A stretch of 25,193 nucleotides of DNA. Origin: an uncultured Oscillospiraceae bacterium (GTDB taxonomy: Bacteria > Bacillota > Clostridia > Oscillospirales > Oscillospiraceae). Below the pieces are notes generated by a model that ran no database searches, had not been told where the DNA came from, and saw only the letters and a program-made list of their open reading frames with translations. Location: contig CAAERF010000005.1 of the NCBI GenBank assembly GCA_900758315.1, forward strand, positions 1-25,193. Reading direction: 5' to 3'. A program made the position numbers and the translations under genes. Shown piece after piece: positions 8,405 to 14,963 of this stretch (position 1 is the first letter of the stretch; the number at the start of each line of letters is the position of its first letter).

Positions 8405-8476
8405 TTAGCCCAAAAGGATCTTGCCCAGAGTACCACAAGCGTACATCCACACGCCAACATACAGAGCAGTAATCAT
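8405..8476 (-). CDS. 23-residue hydrophobic peptide, divergent from an XRE repressor
   Basis: This is a short gene with every signal of real expression. A consensus promoter, a perfect Shine-Dalgarno AAAGGAGGTG (8482-8491) 5 nt before ATG, a TAA stop and a hairpin follow one another. The product begins MITALYVGVW and ends GKILLG. It is almost entirely hydrophobic with one Cys and one Lys near the C-terminus, so it could form a single membrane-crossing helix. I recognise no family. Its size and hydrophobicity resemble type I toxins, small membrane regulators of transporters, or short pore-forming peptides, and the divergent repressor suggests tight control. The function is unknown; the coding call rests on the translation signals. 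Confidence 0.65.
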   Translation of the reverse strand: MITALYVGVWMYACGTLGKILLG

Positions 8477-8494
8477 ATAAGCACCTCCTTTCCG

Positions 8495-8540
8495 ATTGTC
8501 CAACATTAAAATACCATAGTATTTCTACATTGTCAACAAT
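8495..8540. promoter_or_regulatory. Two operator-like motifs bracketing the peptide promoter
   Basis: ATTGTCAACAAT (8529-8540), a dyad of ATTGT and ACAAT with a 2-bp centre, overlaps the -35 box. A related ATTGTCCAACAT (8495-8506) lies at the expected transcription start, 34 bp away. The arrangement suits repression by the neighbouring XRE protein. This is inferred from position and symmetry. Confidence 0.5.
8508..8536 (-). promoter_or_regulatory. Promoter of the 23-residue peptide gene
   Basis: On the minus strand TTGACA (8531-8536) and TATTTT (8508-8513) have a 17-bp spacer. Operator-like motifs overlap the -35 box and lie just beyond the -10 box. Confidence 0.7.
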
Positions 8541-8583
8541 TTGCGGATAATAGTATTGTAATATTTGACGCAAGGAGCTTGCT

Positions 8584-8862
8584 ATGCTGGGTCAAAGAAT
8601 CAATGAGTTGAGACTTGCTTTGGGATGGAGTCAAGTCGAGCTTGCAAAGAGATTAAACGTCTCTAAGCAAACAGTATCAAATTGGGAAAATGATAATATC
8701 CAACCGTCCATTGAAATGTTAGTTCGTTTATCCAAAATATTTAATGTTGCAACAGATTATTTGCTCGGCCTTGACGAAATACCGCGGCTTAGTATCGAAG
8801 GACTGCCACAAACAGTCGTTGCTCATTTATCTCTGCTGATTGAAGATTATAGAATGAAGTAA
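8584..8862 (+). CDS. XRE-family transcriptional repressor
   Basis: This 92-residue cytoplasmic DNA-binding protein has a Cro/CI-type helix-turn-helix over residues 1-62: RINELRLALGWSQVELAKRLNVSKQTVSNWE is the classical helix pair, followed by PSIEMLVRLSKIFNVATDYLLG. A short tail (LPQTVVAHLSLLIEDYR) probably serves dimerisation. AAGGAG lies 6 nt before the ATG. Its codons are AT-rich (AAT, TTA, AGA), unlike the GC-rich neighbours, which supports acquisition with the module. It is divergent from the 23-residue peptide and is the natural candidate to bind the ATTGTC motifs between them. Confidence 0.9.
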   Translation: MLGQRINELRLALGWSQVELAKRLNVSKQTVSNWENDNIQPSIEMLVRLSKIFNVATDYLLGLDEIPRLSIEGLPQTVVAHLSLLIEDYRMK

Positions 8863-8883
8863 ACAGCTTTCCAGGATCTGTTG

Positions 8884-8921
8884 AAAATGGGCTGAGCAGT
8901 TTTGCTCAGCCCATTTGTTTT
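8884..8921. terminator. Terminator shared by XRE (+) and LysR (-), second 38-bp copy
   Basis: Base-for-base the same 38-bp hairpin as at 8257-8294. It follows the XRE stop by about 20 bp and the LysR stop (minus strand) by about 20 bp, so it can serve both convergent genes. Confidence 0.88.
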
Positions 8922-8940
8922 GTCGGACATATTCCTGTCC

Positions 8941-9867
8941 TCATTTCACCGGACCGGCCCACTCATCGGCTGCAATTCCCTCCCGGGGCAGCTGCGCCAG
9001 CACACTGGGCGCCCGCTTGAGCACAAACTCCGCAAAGCGCCGGGCAGCCAGTGGCAGAGTATCCCAGCTGCGCCAGGCCAGGGCCACGGTGCGCTCCAGC
9101 GGCTCCTCCACCGGACGCACCGCCAGTCCCTCTCCGAAGCCGGTGAGCACCAGCTGGTACAGGATTGAGACGCCTAACCCCTGCCGGATCATGGCCAGGA
9201 TGGAGTAGTCATCGTAGACCTTGTACTCGATCCTGGGCGTCAGGCCCTGCCGGGTGAAGGCGTCCAAGGGCACACTGTACGCGCCCTCGTCCAGCAGGAT
9301 AAAGGGCTCTTCCGCCAGCTGGCGCAGAGTCACCTTACTCTGGGCGGTCAGCGGGTGATTAGGCGGCAGTACCGCCATCATCTCGTCCCGGTACAAATAT
9401 CGCACCGTCAGTCCAGTCACCGCCTGGACGTTGACGAACCCGAAGTCCACCTGGCCCTCCCGGACCCACTGGCTGATGCTGGTGTATTCTCCCTGCTGCA
9501 AGATAAAGTGGACGCCGGGGTACAGGGCCTTAAACTGCTGCATCAGCTGGGGCAGCAGGTTGCGGCTGACGCTGGTGAAGGTGCCGATGCGGATGCTCCG
9601 GTTCTCCAGGCCCTGCATCTCCCGATGCTTCCGGCCCAGCTCTGCCTCCGCACCACAGATGGCCCGCAGGTAGGGCAGATAGCTCTCCCCGTCCGCGGTC
9701 AGGGTCACGCCGCCCTTTCCCCGGTTCACCAACGTGGTTCCCAGCTCCTCCTCCAGCGCCTTCACCATCTGGCTGACGGCACTCTGAGAATACCCCAGGG
9801 CCTCTGCTGCCCGGGTAAAGCTGCCGGTCTCCACCACTTTACAGAAAATATCATATCGCGAGAGCAT
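8941..9867 (-). CDS. LysR-family transcriptional regulator
   Basis: This is a 308-residue activator or repressor, probably controlling the divergent azlCD genes. The ATG at 9867 is chosen because AAAGGGA lies 6 nt before it; an ATG two codons earlier has no spacing. The winged helix-turn-helix covers residues 1-60 (FCKVVETGSFTRAAEALGYSQSAVSQMVKALEEELG), and the effector-binding domain of periplasmic-binding-protein type runs from about 85 to the end (IRIGTFTSVSRNLLPQLM; GFVNV; AVLPPNHPL; MIRQGLGVSIL). Length is typical of the family. The gene shares a divergent promoter region with azlC that contains a perfect 7-bp dyad. The effector is unknown; an amino acid is plausible from the context. 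Confidence 0.92.
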   Translation of the reverse strand: MLSRYDIFCKVVETGSFTRAAEALGYSQSAVSQMVKALEEELGTTLVNRGKGGVTLTADGESYLPYLRAICGAEAELGRKHREMQGLENRSIRIGTFTSVSRNLLPQLMQQFKALYPGVHFILQQGEYTSISQWVREGQVDFGFVNVQAVTGLTVRYLYRDEMMAVLPPNHPLTAQSKVTLRQLAEEPFILLDEGAYSVPLDAFTRQGLTPRIEYKVYDDYSILAMIRQGLGVSILYQLVLTGFGEGLAVRPVEEPLERTVALAWRSWDTLPLAARRFAEFVLKRAPSVLAQLPREGIAADEWAGPVK

Positions 9868-9903
9868 ACGCATTCCCTTTCCATTAGTTTTTCTTATGGT
9901 TTC

Positions 9904-9947
9904 ATTATAATCATTTGTTTTACAAATGGCAAGAATGCGCTTACAAT
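9904..9947. promoter_or_regulatory. Overlapping divergent promoters with a LysR-type dyad
   Basis: For azlC: TTTACA (9919-9924), 17 bp, TACAAT (9942-9947). For the LysR gene on the minus strand: TTGCCA (9927-9932), 17 bp, TATAAT (9904-9909). The two overlap. The perfect dyad CATTTGT-TTT-ACAAATG (9912-9928), of T-N11-A type, sits in the minus-strand spacer and across the azlC -35 box. This fits autoregulation plus control of azlC. Confidence 0.7.
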
Positions 9948-9982
9948 AAGGGCAACTCAGATGTTCACAGGGGGAATCCATT

Positions 9983-10792
9983 ATGTCCAGAGTCCTATCT
10001 GCCAGCGCCGTCGCTCCGGCCAGACAACATACCGGCCTTTTTTCAGCCCATGGCTCCGCGCTGCGGGCGGGTATTCGGGACGGTATGCCCATCGCTCTGG
10101 GCTATCTGGCGGTGGCTTTTACACTGGGCATCGCCGCCCGGAACGCCGGACTGACCGCCTTCCAGGGCTTCCTGGCCAGCTTCCTCAACAACGCCTCCGC
10201 CGGTGAGTACGCGGGTTTTACCCTGATCGCCGCCGGCGCCACCTATTGGGAGGTGGCGCTGATCACCCTGATCACCAACGCCCGGTATCTGCTGATGAGC
10301 TGCGCCCTGAGCCAGAAGTTCGCGCCGGGCACCCCGCTCCGCCACCGGCTGCTGGTGGGCTACGACGTGACCGACGAGCTGTTCGGCATCGCCATCGCCC
10401 GGCCCGGCTATCTGGACCCCTATTACAATTACGGCGCCATGCTGGTTGCCATTCCCGGTTGGGCCATTGGCACCGCACTGGGCGTCATGGCGGGGAATGT
10501 CCTCCCTCTGCGGGTGGTCAGCGCCCTCAGCGTGGCCCTCTACGGCATGTTCCTGGCCGTGATCATCCCTCCTGCCCGCAAAAGCCGGGTGGTGGCCGGT
10601 GTGGTGGCCGTCAGCTTTATCCTGAGCTTTGCCGCCAACCATCTGCCTCTGCTGGCCACTCTCTCCAGCGGCACCCGCACCATTGTGCTCACGGTGGTCA
10701 TCGCGGCTGTGGCGGCCATCCTCTTCCCGGTGTCCCCGGAGGACGGACAGGAGACTTCCGAATCCAAGGAGGCGGTTTCCTGTGACGCATAA
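9983..10792 (+). CDS. azlC: AzlC-family branched-chain amino acid permease
   Basis: This 269-residue membrane protein is the large subunit of an AzlCD exporter for branched-chain amino acids (known for the B. subtilis and E. coli YgaZH relatives). The family signature is clear: AGIRDGMPIALGYLAVAFTLGIAARNAGLT, then FLASFLNNASAGEYAG, then TLITNARYLLMSCALSQK, and a YDVTDELFGIA loop. Several hydrophobic helices follow to the end. AGGGGGA lies before the ATG. The reading frame overlaps azlD by 11 bp, so the two are probably translated together. The LysR gene reads away from the same promoter region. Confidence 0.93.
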   Translation: MSRVLSASAVAPARQHTGLFSAHGSALRAGIRDGMPIALGYLAVAFTLGIAARNAGLTAFQGFLASFLNNASAGEYAGFTLIAAGATYWEVALITLITNARYLLMSCALSQKFAPGTPLRHRLLVGYDVTDELFGIAIARPGYLDPYYNYGAMLVAIPGWAIGTALGVMAGNVLPLRVVSALSVALYGMFLAVIIPPARKSRVVAGVVAVSFILSFAANHLPLLATLSSGTRTIVLTVVIAAVAAILFPVSPEDGQETSESKEAVSCDA

Positions 10793-11087
10793 CATCTATC
10801 TCTACCTGGCGATCATGGCCGGTGTCACTTTGGCCATCCGCGTCCTGCCTCTGACCCTGATCCGGGGACAGATTGAGAACCGCTTCCTGCGCTCCTTCCT
10901 CTACTACGTCCCCTACGTCACCCTGGCGGTGATGACCTTCCCCGCCATTCTGGACGCCACCCAGTCCCCCATTGCCGGTGCGCTGGCTCTGGTGGTAGGT
11001 GTGGCCTTGGCCTGGTTCGGCGCCAGCCTGTTTCAGGTATCGGTGGCCTGCTGCGCGATGGTATTTATCATTGAGCTGTTCCTCTGA
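10782..11087 (+). CDS. azlD: AzlD-family small subunit of branched-chain amino acid exporter
   Basis: The protein has 101 residues from a GTG start at 10782, chosen because AAGGAGG lies 9 nt upstream and it gives the usual AzlD length. Three or four hydrophobic helices are visible: YLYLAIMAGVTLAIRVLPL, RSFLYYVPYVTLAVMTFPAIL, GALALVVGVALAWFGASL and VSVACCAMVFIIEL. The motif RVLPL in the first helix and YVPYVTLAVMTFP are typical of the family. It partners AzlC, with which it overlaps by 11 bp. A hairpin follows after about 55 bp. Confidence 0.92.
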   Translation: MTHNIYLYLAIMAGVTLAIRVLPLTLIRGQIENRFLRSFLYYVPYVTLAVMTFPAILDATQSPIAGALALVVGVALAWFGASLFQVSVACCAMVFIIELFL

Positions 11088-11143
11088 GGCCAGCGTCCAG
11101 CCTTATTTTGCAATCCTCTCTCCTTTTTTCGCTGACATAGAAA

Positions 11144-11184
11144 GACTCCTGCCACCCCGCCCTTACGGTGAGGTGACAGGAGTC
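11144..11184 (+). terminator. Terminator of azlCD
   Basis: GACTCCTG/CAGGAGTC (8 bp) plus inner CACC/GGTG form a stem, followed by GCTTCTTT. The opposite strand ends in TTTCTATG, so it may also act there. Confidence 0.7.
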
Positions 11185-11226
11185 GCTTCTTTGATTCACA
11201 GTGTCCTCCCAGCCCCGAGGGCAAGA

Positions 11227-11250
11227 AAACTGCCCCTTTCGGGGCAGTTT
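11227..11250 (-). terminator. Intrinsic terminator of the candidate RNA
   Basis: A perfect 10-bp stem with a 4-base loop, followed on the minus strand by TTCTTG; T's at the end of the stem lengthen the U-run (TTTTCTTG). On the plus strand the flank is not T-rich, which supports the minus-strand reading. Confidence 0.65.
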
Positions 11251-11407
11251 CTGAGGGAGATCAATTCGCCGGCAGGCACCTTCGGTACAGCAATGGCAGG
11301 TTGAAAACTGTTGCGTATATTGTTTACGCTTTCCGCATACTAAATTGCCGATCCTTATCCCTTATGCTCGCAGTCTGCCCTGCTGTACCTTCCGGCTTTC
11401 CTCCGAC
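11227..11407 (-). ncRNA. Candidate structured non-coding RNA, about 180 nt
   Basis: No convincing gene covers this stretch. On the minus strand an extended -10 TGGTAAAAT (-10 hexamer at 11414-11419) precedes a compact set of nested helices. Outer pairs: GGAG/CTCC (11401-11404 with 11256-11259), GCCGG/CCGGC (11392-11396 with 11268-11272), and the 9-bp GGTACAGCA/TGCTGTACC (11381-11389 with 11284-11292). Inner pairs: GCAG/CTGC, GACTG/CAGTT, GCATA/TATGC (11363-11367 with 11335-11339) and GCGTA/TACGC (11325-11329 with 11313-11317), forming a branched core. It ends at a perfect 10-bp hairpin AAACTGCCCC-GAAA-GGGGCAGTTT with TTCTTG after it (11227-11250). Size is close to 6S RNA, but the branched core does not look like it. 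Class unknown. Confidence 0.45.
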
Positions 11408-11445
11408 TTCGCTATTTTACCACGGAAATTTCCCGGTTGAAAAGT

Positions 11446-11528
11446 AGTGGCATGAAAGAGTGGCATACTTTTTTGTTTTTGCGAAACCACCCCTTGCAAC
11501 CACCTGTCGCCACTCATTTTCCAGTGGC
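11446..11528. other. AGTGGCA repeats and hairpin upstream of the phospholipase D-like gene
   Basis: AGTGGCAT occurs at 11446-11453 and 11459-11466 (13 bp apart), AGTGGCAA at 11523-11530, and the inverse GCCACT at 11509-11514, which pairs with AGTGGC at 11523-11528. A longer stem AAAAGTA/TACTTTT encloses the first two copies. They lie between the candidate RNA and the next gene and may be regulator sites. Nothing else was recognised in this gap apart from a weak extended -10 (TGGTATTCT) near 11545. Confidence 0.35.
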
Positions 11529-11620
11529 AATGCCGCGCTTTTTGTGGTATTCTAGTTTGTACGCCATCAAACACCAGACGTCCTTCCAGAAAGGGCGATT
11601 TTCCATTCCATGAGGTTGCA

Positions 11621-13045
11621 ATGAAACGAACAATGAAACATATTATCCTGTTGATTCTCCTCCTCTGTCTGGCCTTTCTCGCCTACGTACTCATCGGCGC
11701 CATCGCGCCTTTCACCACTCAGCCCCAGGTCAGCGCCGCCACCCGGGAGACCTTCTCCGCCGACGACTACTACGGCACCGGCGAGGGCCCCGACCGTGCA
11801 CGGGTGGTGGACGACAACCAGGAGGCCCTGGAGCTCCGGCTTCAGATGATTATGCACGCTCAGAAGCGGGTGATCCTGTCCACCTTCGACTTCCGCCATG
11901 ACGAGGCCGGTCTGGACATGCTGGCGGCCCTGCTGGACGCCGCCGACCGCGGCGTGGAGGTGGAGCTCTTTGTGGACGGCTTCAACGCCATGCTCCAGAT
12001 GGAGCGCAACAACTACTTTTACGCCCTGTCCTCCCACCCGAAGGTGAAAATCACCATCTACAATCCCATCAACCTCCTCAAGCCCTGGCTGCTGATGGCC
12101 CGGATGCACGACAAGTATGTGATTGTGGATGACACTGCCTACCTGCTCGGCGGCCGCAACACCTTCGGCTACTTCCTGGGCAGCTACGAGGGCCACAAGA
12201 ACTATGACCGGGACGTGCTGGTGTACAACACCGGCTCTCAGGACAGCTCCCTGTATCAGGTTTTGGACTACTACGAGGACATCACCACCCTGGACTGCTG
12301 TCAGTCCTTCCACGACAGCGCTTCCCTGGCGGACAATAAGGCGGTGCAGGATGCGGCGCAGGAGCTTCGGGAGCGGTTCCAGGCTCTCACCGAGACCTAT
12401 CCGGACCGGTACGCCGCTCCCTACGACTACCAGGCCAACACCGTCCCCACCCACGCCATCCACCTGATCTCCAACCCCACCGCCCCCACCACCAAGGAGC
12501 CGGTGGCCTTCTACCAGCTGATGGAGCTGTGCAAGGACGCCAAAAATCAGGTGGTGATCCACACCCCCTACGTTATCGCCAACGACTGGATGACCCAGTC
12601 CTTCTCCGAGATCGGCGCCAAGGGCACTATGATGTTCAACTCCACCGCTAATAATGGCAATCCCTTCGCCGCCGTAGACTACCAGAATCACAAGGAGGAG
12701 CTGATCGCCACCGGCATGGAGCTCCACGAGTATGAGGGCGGCGTGTCCTACCACGGCAAGAGCATCACCGTGGACGATCAGCTGGCCATCATCGGCTCCT
12801 TCAACATGGATATGCGCAGCGCCTACATTGACACCGAGCTGATGCTGGTGGTCCACAGCGAGGAGGTCACCCACCAGCTGCAATCCTCCATGGACTACTA
12901 CGATCAAGCTGCCGCGGTGGTAGACACAGTGGACACCTATCGCTCCACGCCCGGCGGACAGGAGATGGCCCAGCGCCCCTTCAGCCAGAAGTGCTTCCAG
13001 TTCCTGCTGGGCTGGGTACTGGAGCGTGGCCGGTTCTTGTTATAA
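11621..13045 (+). CDS. Membrane-anchored phospholipase D-like protein (cardiolipin synthase-like)
   Basis: This 474-residue protein has two HKD motifs, the hallmark of the phospholipase D superfamily, which transfers or hydrolyses phosphodiester bonds. Motif one is MHDKYVIVDD with His163, Lys165 and Asp170, followed by GGRN. Motif two is YHGKSITVDD with His378, Lys380 and Asp385, followed by GSFNMD. Residues about 7-29 form one hydrophobic segment with no lipobox, so the catalytic part is probably held outside the membrane. Cardiolipin synthases of the Cls type usually have two N-terminal helices; here there is one, so this may be a divergent relative acting on another phospholipid. GAGGTTGCA precedes the ATG. 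It is a single-gene unit ending at a strong hairpin. Confidence 0.88.
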   Translation: MKRTMKHIILLILLLCLAFLAYVLIGAIAPFTTQPQVSAATRETFSADDYYGTGEGPDRARVVDDNQEALELRLQMIMHAQKRVILSTFDFRHDEAGLDMLAALLDAADRGVEVELFVDGFNAMLQMERNNYFYALSSHPKVKITIYNPINLLKPWLLMARMHDKYVIVDDTAYLLGGRNTFGYFLGSYEGHKNYDRDVLVYNTGSQDSSLYQVLDYYEDITTLDCCQSFHDSASLADNKAVQDAAQELRERFQALTETYPDRYAAPYDYQANTVPTHAIHLISNPTAPTTKEPVAFYQLMELCKDAKNQVVIHTPYVIANDWMTQSFSEIGAKGTMMFNSTANNGNPFAAVDYQNHKEELIATGMELHEYEGGVSYHGKSITVDDQLAIIGSFNMDMRSAYIDTELMLVVHSEEVTHQLQSSMDYYDQAAAVVDTVDTYRSTPGGQEMAQRPFSQKCFQFLLGWVLERGRFLL

Positions 13046-13052
13046 TCGACGT

Positions 13053-13085
13053 AAAAATCCCGAGGTGTACACCTCGGGATTTTTT
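13053..13085. terminator. Bidirectional terminator between convergent genes
   Basis: The stem AAAAATCCCGAGGTGT/ACACCTCGGGATTTTT is a perfect palindrome with A's before and T's after. It serves the phospholipase D-like gene on the plus strand and the antiporter on the minus strand, whose stop codon overlaps its edge. Confidence 0.93.
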
Positions 13086-14397
13086 ATCTCACATCACACT
13101 TCGTTCTGCGCAGACAGCACACGCCCTGCCAGAGCAGCATCAGCCACAGCCAGAAGGAATAGGGCATCCAGCCCAGTCCGGTAACGCCCAGCTGTTCCAT
13201 GGGCGTGTACACGGCGATGCACCAGGGAATCAGCACCGGAGCCAGACTCCCGGCAAAGCTCAGATCCCGGGCCAGCTCCTCCTTCCCAAGGGTCCGGTAG
13301 TCCTCCTTGCGGAGGGTGTGGGTCAGCACGATGGCGATGGTCTGATTGCACCCCACCGCGGCGGTGATGGCGCCGGCGGCCAGGGTTTTCAGATAGGTGC
13401 CCAGCCGACCGGTCTGTCTGCCACCTGCGGCCAGCCGGTCGGTGAGCCGCAAGCCCTCTACCAGTCCGGCGATGGCGCAGCTGGAGGCCACAATGACGCA
13501 GCTTTTCACCATGCTGGCAAGGCCGCCGCCGTGGATAATGGTGCTGAGAGGATCTCCATCGGGCAGGTGGAAGCCCAACACCAGAGTCCGCGCCAGCTCC
13601 AGCGGCGCCATTCCCTGTATGGTCACCGCCAGGACACAGGCCAGTGCCGTACTGGCCGCCATGGCCCACTTCACCGGCCTCCGGGCGACGCACAGCAACA
13701 GCACCACCGCCGTGGGCAGCAGTACCAACGGATGCAGGTGGAACGCCTGGGCCAGCTGGTCTCCAATCTGGCTGGAAGCAGAAGAGAGCGGACTGGCATA
13801 GCTGCACAGCAGGTATCCGCCGCTGGCCAGGACAAAGGGAACCGCTGCGGTGACCAGTCCCATCCGCATATTCCGGTAGAGCCCGGTCTCGCTGAGGGTG
13901 GACAGCAGCATCAGTGAGGAGGACATGGGACTGCACCGGTCGCCGAAGTAGATGCCGCACAGAATGGCTCCGGCGGTCATGGGAATGCTGACGCCGCCGG
14001 CCCGGGCGATGGTGATAAGCACTACGCCCACGGTGTTGGCCGTGCCGAAGCTGGTGCCCAGCAGAAAGCTCATGGCAGCGCAGAGCCAGAAGCAGCACAC
14101 CAGAAATACATGGGGCCGGATCAGCAGGGCGCCCAGCCGCACCAGATAGGGAATGGTGCCGCAGGCAATCCAGCTGGCGGTGAGCAGGCCGATCACAATC
14201 AGCACCTGCACCACAATCCACGCCTTTTTCAGGCCGTCCGCCAGCATCCCGCCGATCTCCCGGAAGGGTTTTCCCTGGACCCTGGCGCACAGGACAAAGA
14301 GTCCCACGCCCAGCAGCAGCGGCCATCCCAGAAACACATGGAACACCGCCGCCAGCACCAGTAAAATCAGCAATAAGGCCACCGCCGCCAACAGCAT
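13084..14397 (-). CDS. NhaC-family Na+/H+ antiporter-like transporter
   Basis: This 437-residue polytopic membrane protein is probably an ion-coupled antiporter. About eleven or twelve hydrophobic segments are visible. Family marks are FLLGTSFGTANTVGVVLITIA, then GAILCGIYFGDRCSPMSSSLML, then AAVGCNQTIAIVLTHTL, which follow the NhaC pattern (G.S.GT..T.G, GD..SP.S). NhaC members exchange sodium for protons, or malate/lactate combinations in some cases; the substrate here is not shown. The start is uncertain: GGAGG abuts the ATG at 14397, so TTG at codon 3 (6 nt from the site) may be used. It lies 29 bp after the C_GCAxxG_C_C gene, likely one operon. Confidence 0.85.
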   Translation of the reverse strand: MLLAAVALLLILLVLAAVFHVFLGWPLLLGVGLFVLCARVQGKPFREIGGMLADGLKKAWIVVQVLIVIGLLTASWIACGTIPYLVRLGALLIRPHVFLVCCFWLCAAMSFLLGTSFGTANTVGVVLITIARAGGVSIPMTAGAILCGIYFGDRCSPMSSSLMLLSTLSETGLYRNMRMGLVTAAVPFVLASGGYLLCSYASPLSSASSQIGDQLAQAFHLHPLVLLPTAVVLLLCVARRPVKWAMAASTALACVLAVTIQGMAPLELARTLVLGFHLPDGDPLSTIIHGGGLASMVKSCVIVASSCAIAGLVEGLRLTDRLAAGGRQTGRLGTYLKTLAAGAITAAVGCNQTIAIVLTHTLRKEDYRTLGKEELARDLSFAGSLAPVLIPWCIAVYTPMEQLGVTGLGWMPYSFWLWLMLLWQGVCCLRRTKCDVR

Positions 14398-14426
14398 CCT
14401 CCATCACGCCCTTTCTCTCTTCTTCG

Positions 14427-14870
14427 TCAGTCCTGGCCCAGCAGCTCCTCCACCAGCCGGACCGCAGTGTTCACAAACTGCGGACACCGGCTGTAAAACA
14501 GACCCTCTGCCTTGATACGGGCCAGGTCCTCGGGGTCAGTCACGTCCCGGCCCAGCAGGGTCCGGCAGTCCGTGCTCCCATGGACCTCCCGGAACCGCCG
14601 GGTAAAGGTCCGGGCCACCTCTTGTTCCCGCTCCCGCAGGACCTCATCCTCCGGCTGGCTGTGGCCATAGCGCAGACCCAGGGCCATCAGGCCGCCGGTG
14701 ATACAGCCACAGGTATCTCCCATACACATACCGCTGCCAAAACAGCCGGCGATTTTCAGGCCCTGTTCCTCGCTCAGGCCCAACTCCTCCGCAAAGGCCC
14801 CCAATACCGCCTGGGAACAGCGATAGTGGTCCTGGACAAACAGCTTCTGCGCCCGTTCCTGATGATTCAT
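14427..14870 (-). CDS. C_GCAxxG_C_C family redox protein
   Basis: This 147-residue cytoplasmic protein belongs to a family named after its conserved cysteines, thought to be redox-active or metal-binding. The Cys set is Cys18 (YRCSQAVL), Cys43 (GCFGSGMC), Cys49, Cys54 and Cys56 (GDTCGCITGGLMALGL), Cys102 (DCRTLLG) and Cys129 (RCPQFV). This matches the family order. Start: AAAGGAAG before the ATG. It sits directly upstream of the NhaC-like gene with 29 bp between, so the two may act together. No clear promoter was found in the 90 bp before it, which also contain the terminator of the lipoprotein gene. Confidence 0.88.
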   Translation of the reverse strand: MNHQERAQKLFVQDHYRCSQAVLGAFAEELGLSEEQGLKIAGCFGSGMCMGDTCGCITGGLMALGLRYGHSQPEDEVLREREQEVARTFTRRFREVHGSTDCRTLLGRDVTDPEDLARIKAEGLFYSRCPQFVNTAVRLVEELLGQD

Positions 14871-14907
14871 AGCAGACTTCCTTTCTCTCTCGATCTTTGA
14901 TAGCTGT

Positions 14908-14942
14908 AAAAAGGCCCCCGGGAATGCCGCTGTCCCGGGGGC
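14908..14942 (-). terminator. Terminator of the lipoprotein gene
   Basis: A perfect 10-bp GC-rich stem GCCCCCGGGA/TCCCGGGGGC is followed on the minus strand by TTTTTA, 21 bp after the lipoprotein stop codon. Confidence 0.92.
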
Positions 14943-14963
14943 TGAATTGTCGTTGCAGGTCCC

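Larger units (their letters stand above)
8295..8921. mobile_element. AT-rich inserted module bounded by duplicated terminators
   Basis: A 627-bp unit lies between the two identical 38-bp terminator copies (8257-8294 and 8884-8921). It is clearly more AT-rich than its neighbours and holds a 23-residue hydrophobic peptide gene on the minus strand and an XRE repressor on the plus strand. The simplest history is a convergent rubrerythrin-terminator-LysR arrangement into which the module was inserted with duplication of the terminator. No transposase or integrase is present, so the mechanism is unknown and the element call is inference. Confidence 0.5.

Noticed and set aside
11380..11407. GAGGAAAG near the start of the candidate RNA, which resembles the 5' end of RNase P RNA
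   Set aside because: The whole candidate is only about 180 nt and lacks the other conserved RNase P blocks.
11505..11530. GCCACT...AGTGGC as part of a cobalamin riboswitch
   Set aside because: The remaining conserved boxes are missing and no cobalamin-related gene follows.
11362..11574. 70-codon minus-strand frame in the gap before the phospholipase D-like gene
   Set aside because: It has no ribosome binding site, no recognisable domain, and overlaps the promoter and the 5' part of the candidate RNA.
11567..12907. 446-codon minus-strand frame opposite the phospholipase D-like gene
   Set aside because: The plus strand has both HKD motifs, a start site and a terminator; the antisense frame is low-complexity Val/Gly/His.
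13094..14407. Second long minus-strand frame over the antiporter in another phase
   Set aside because: Its translation is Arg/Gly/His-rich with no membrane segments, while the other phase shows NhaC motifs and many hydrophobic helices.
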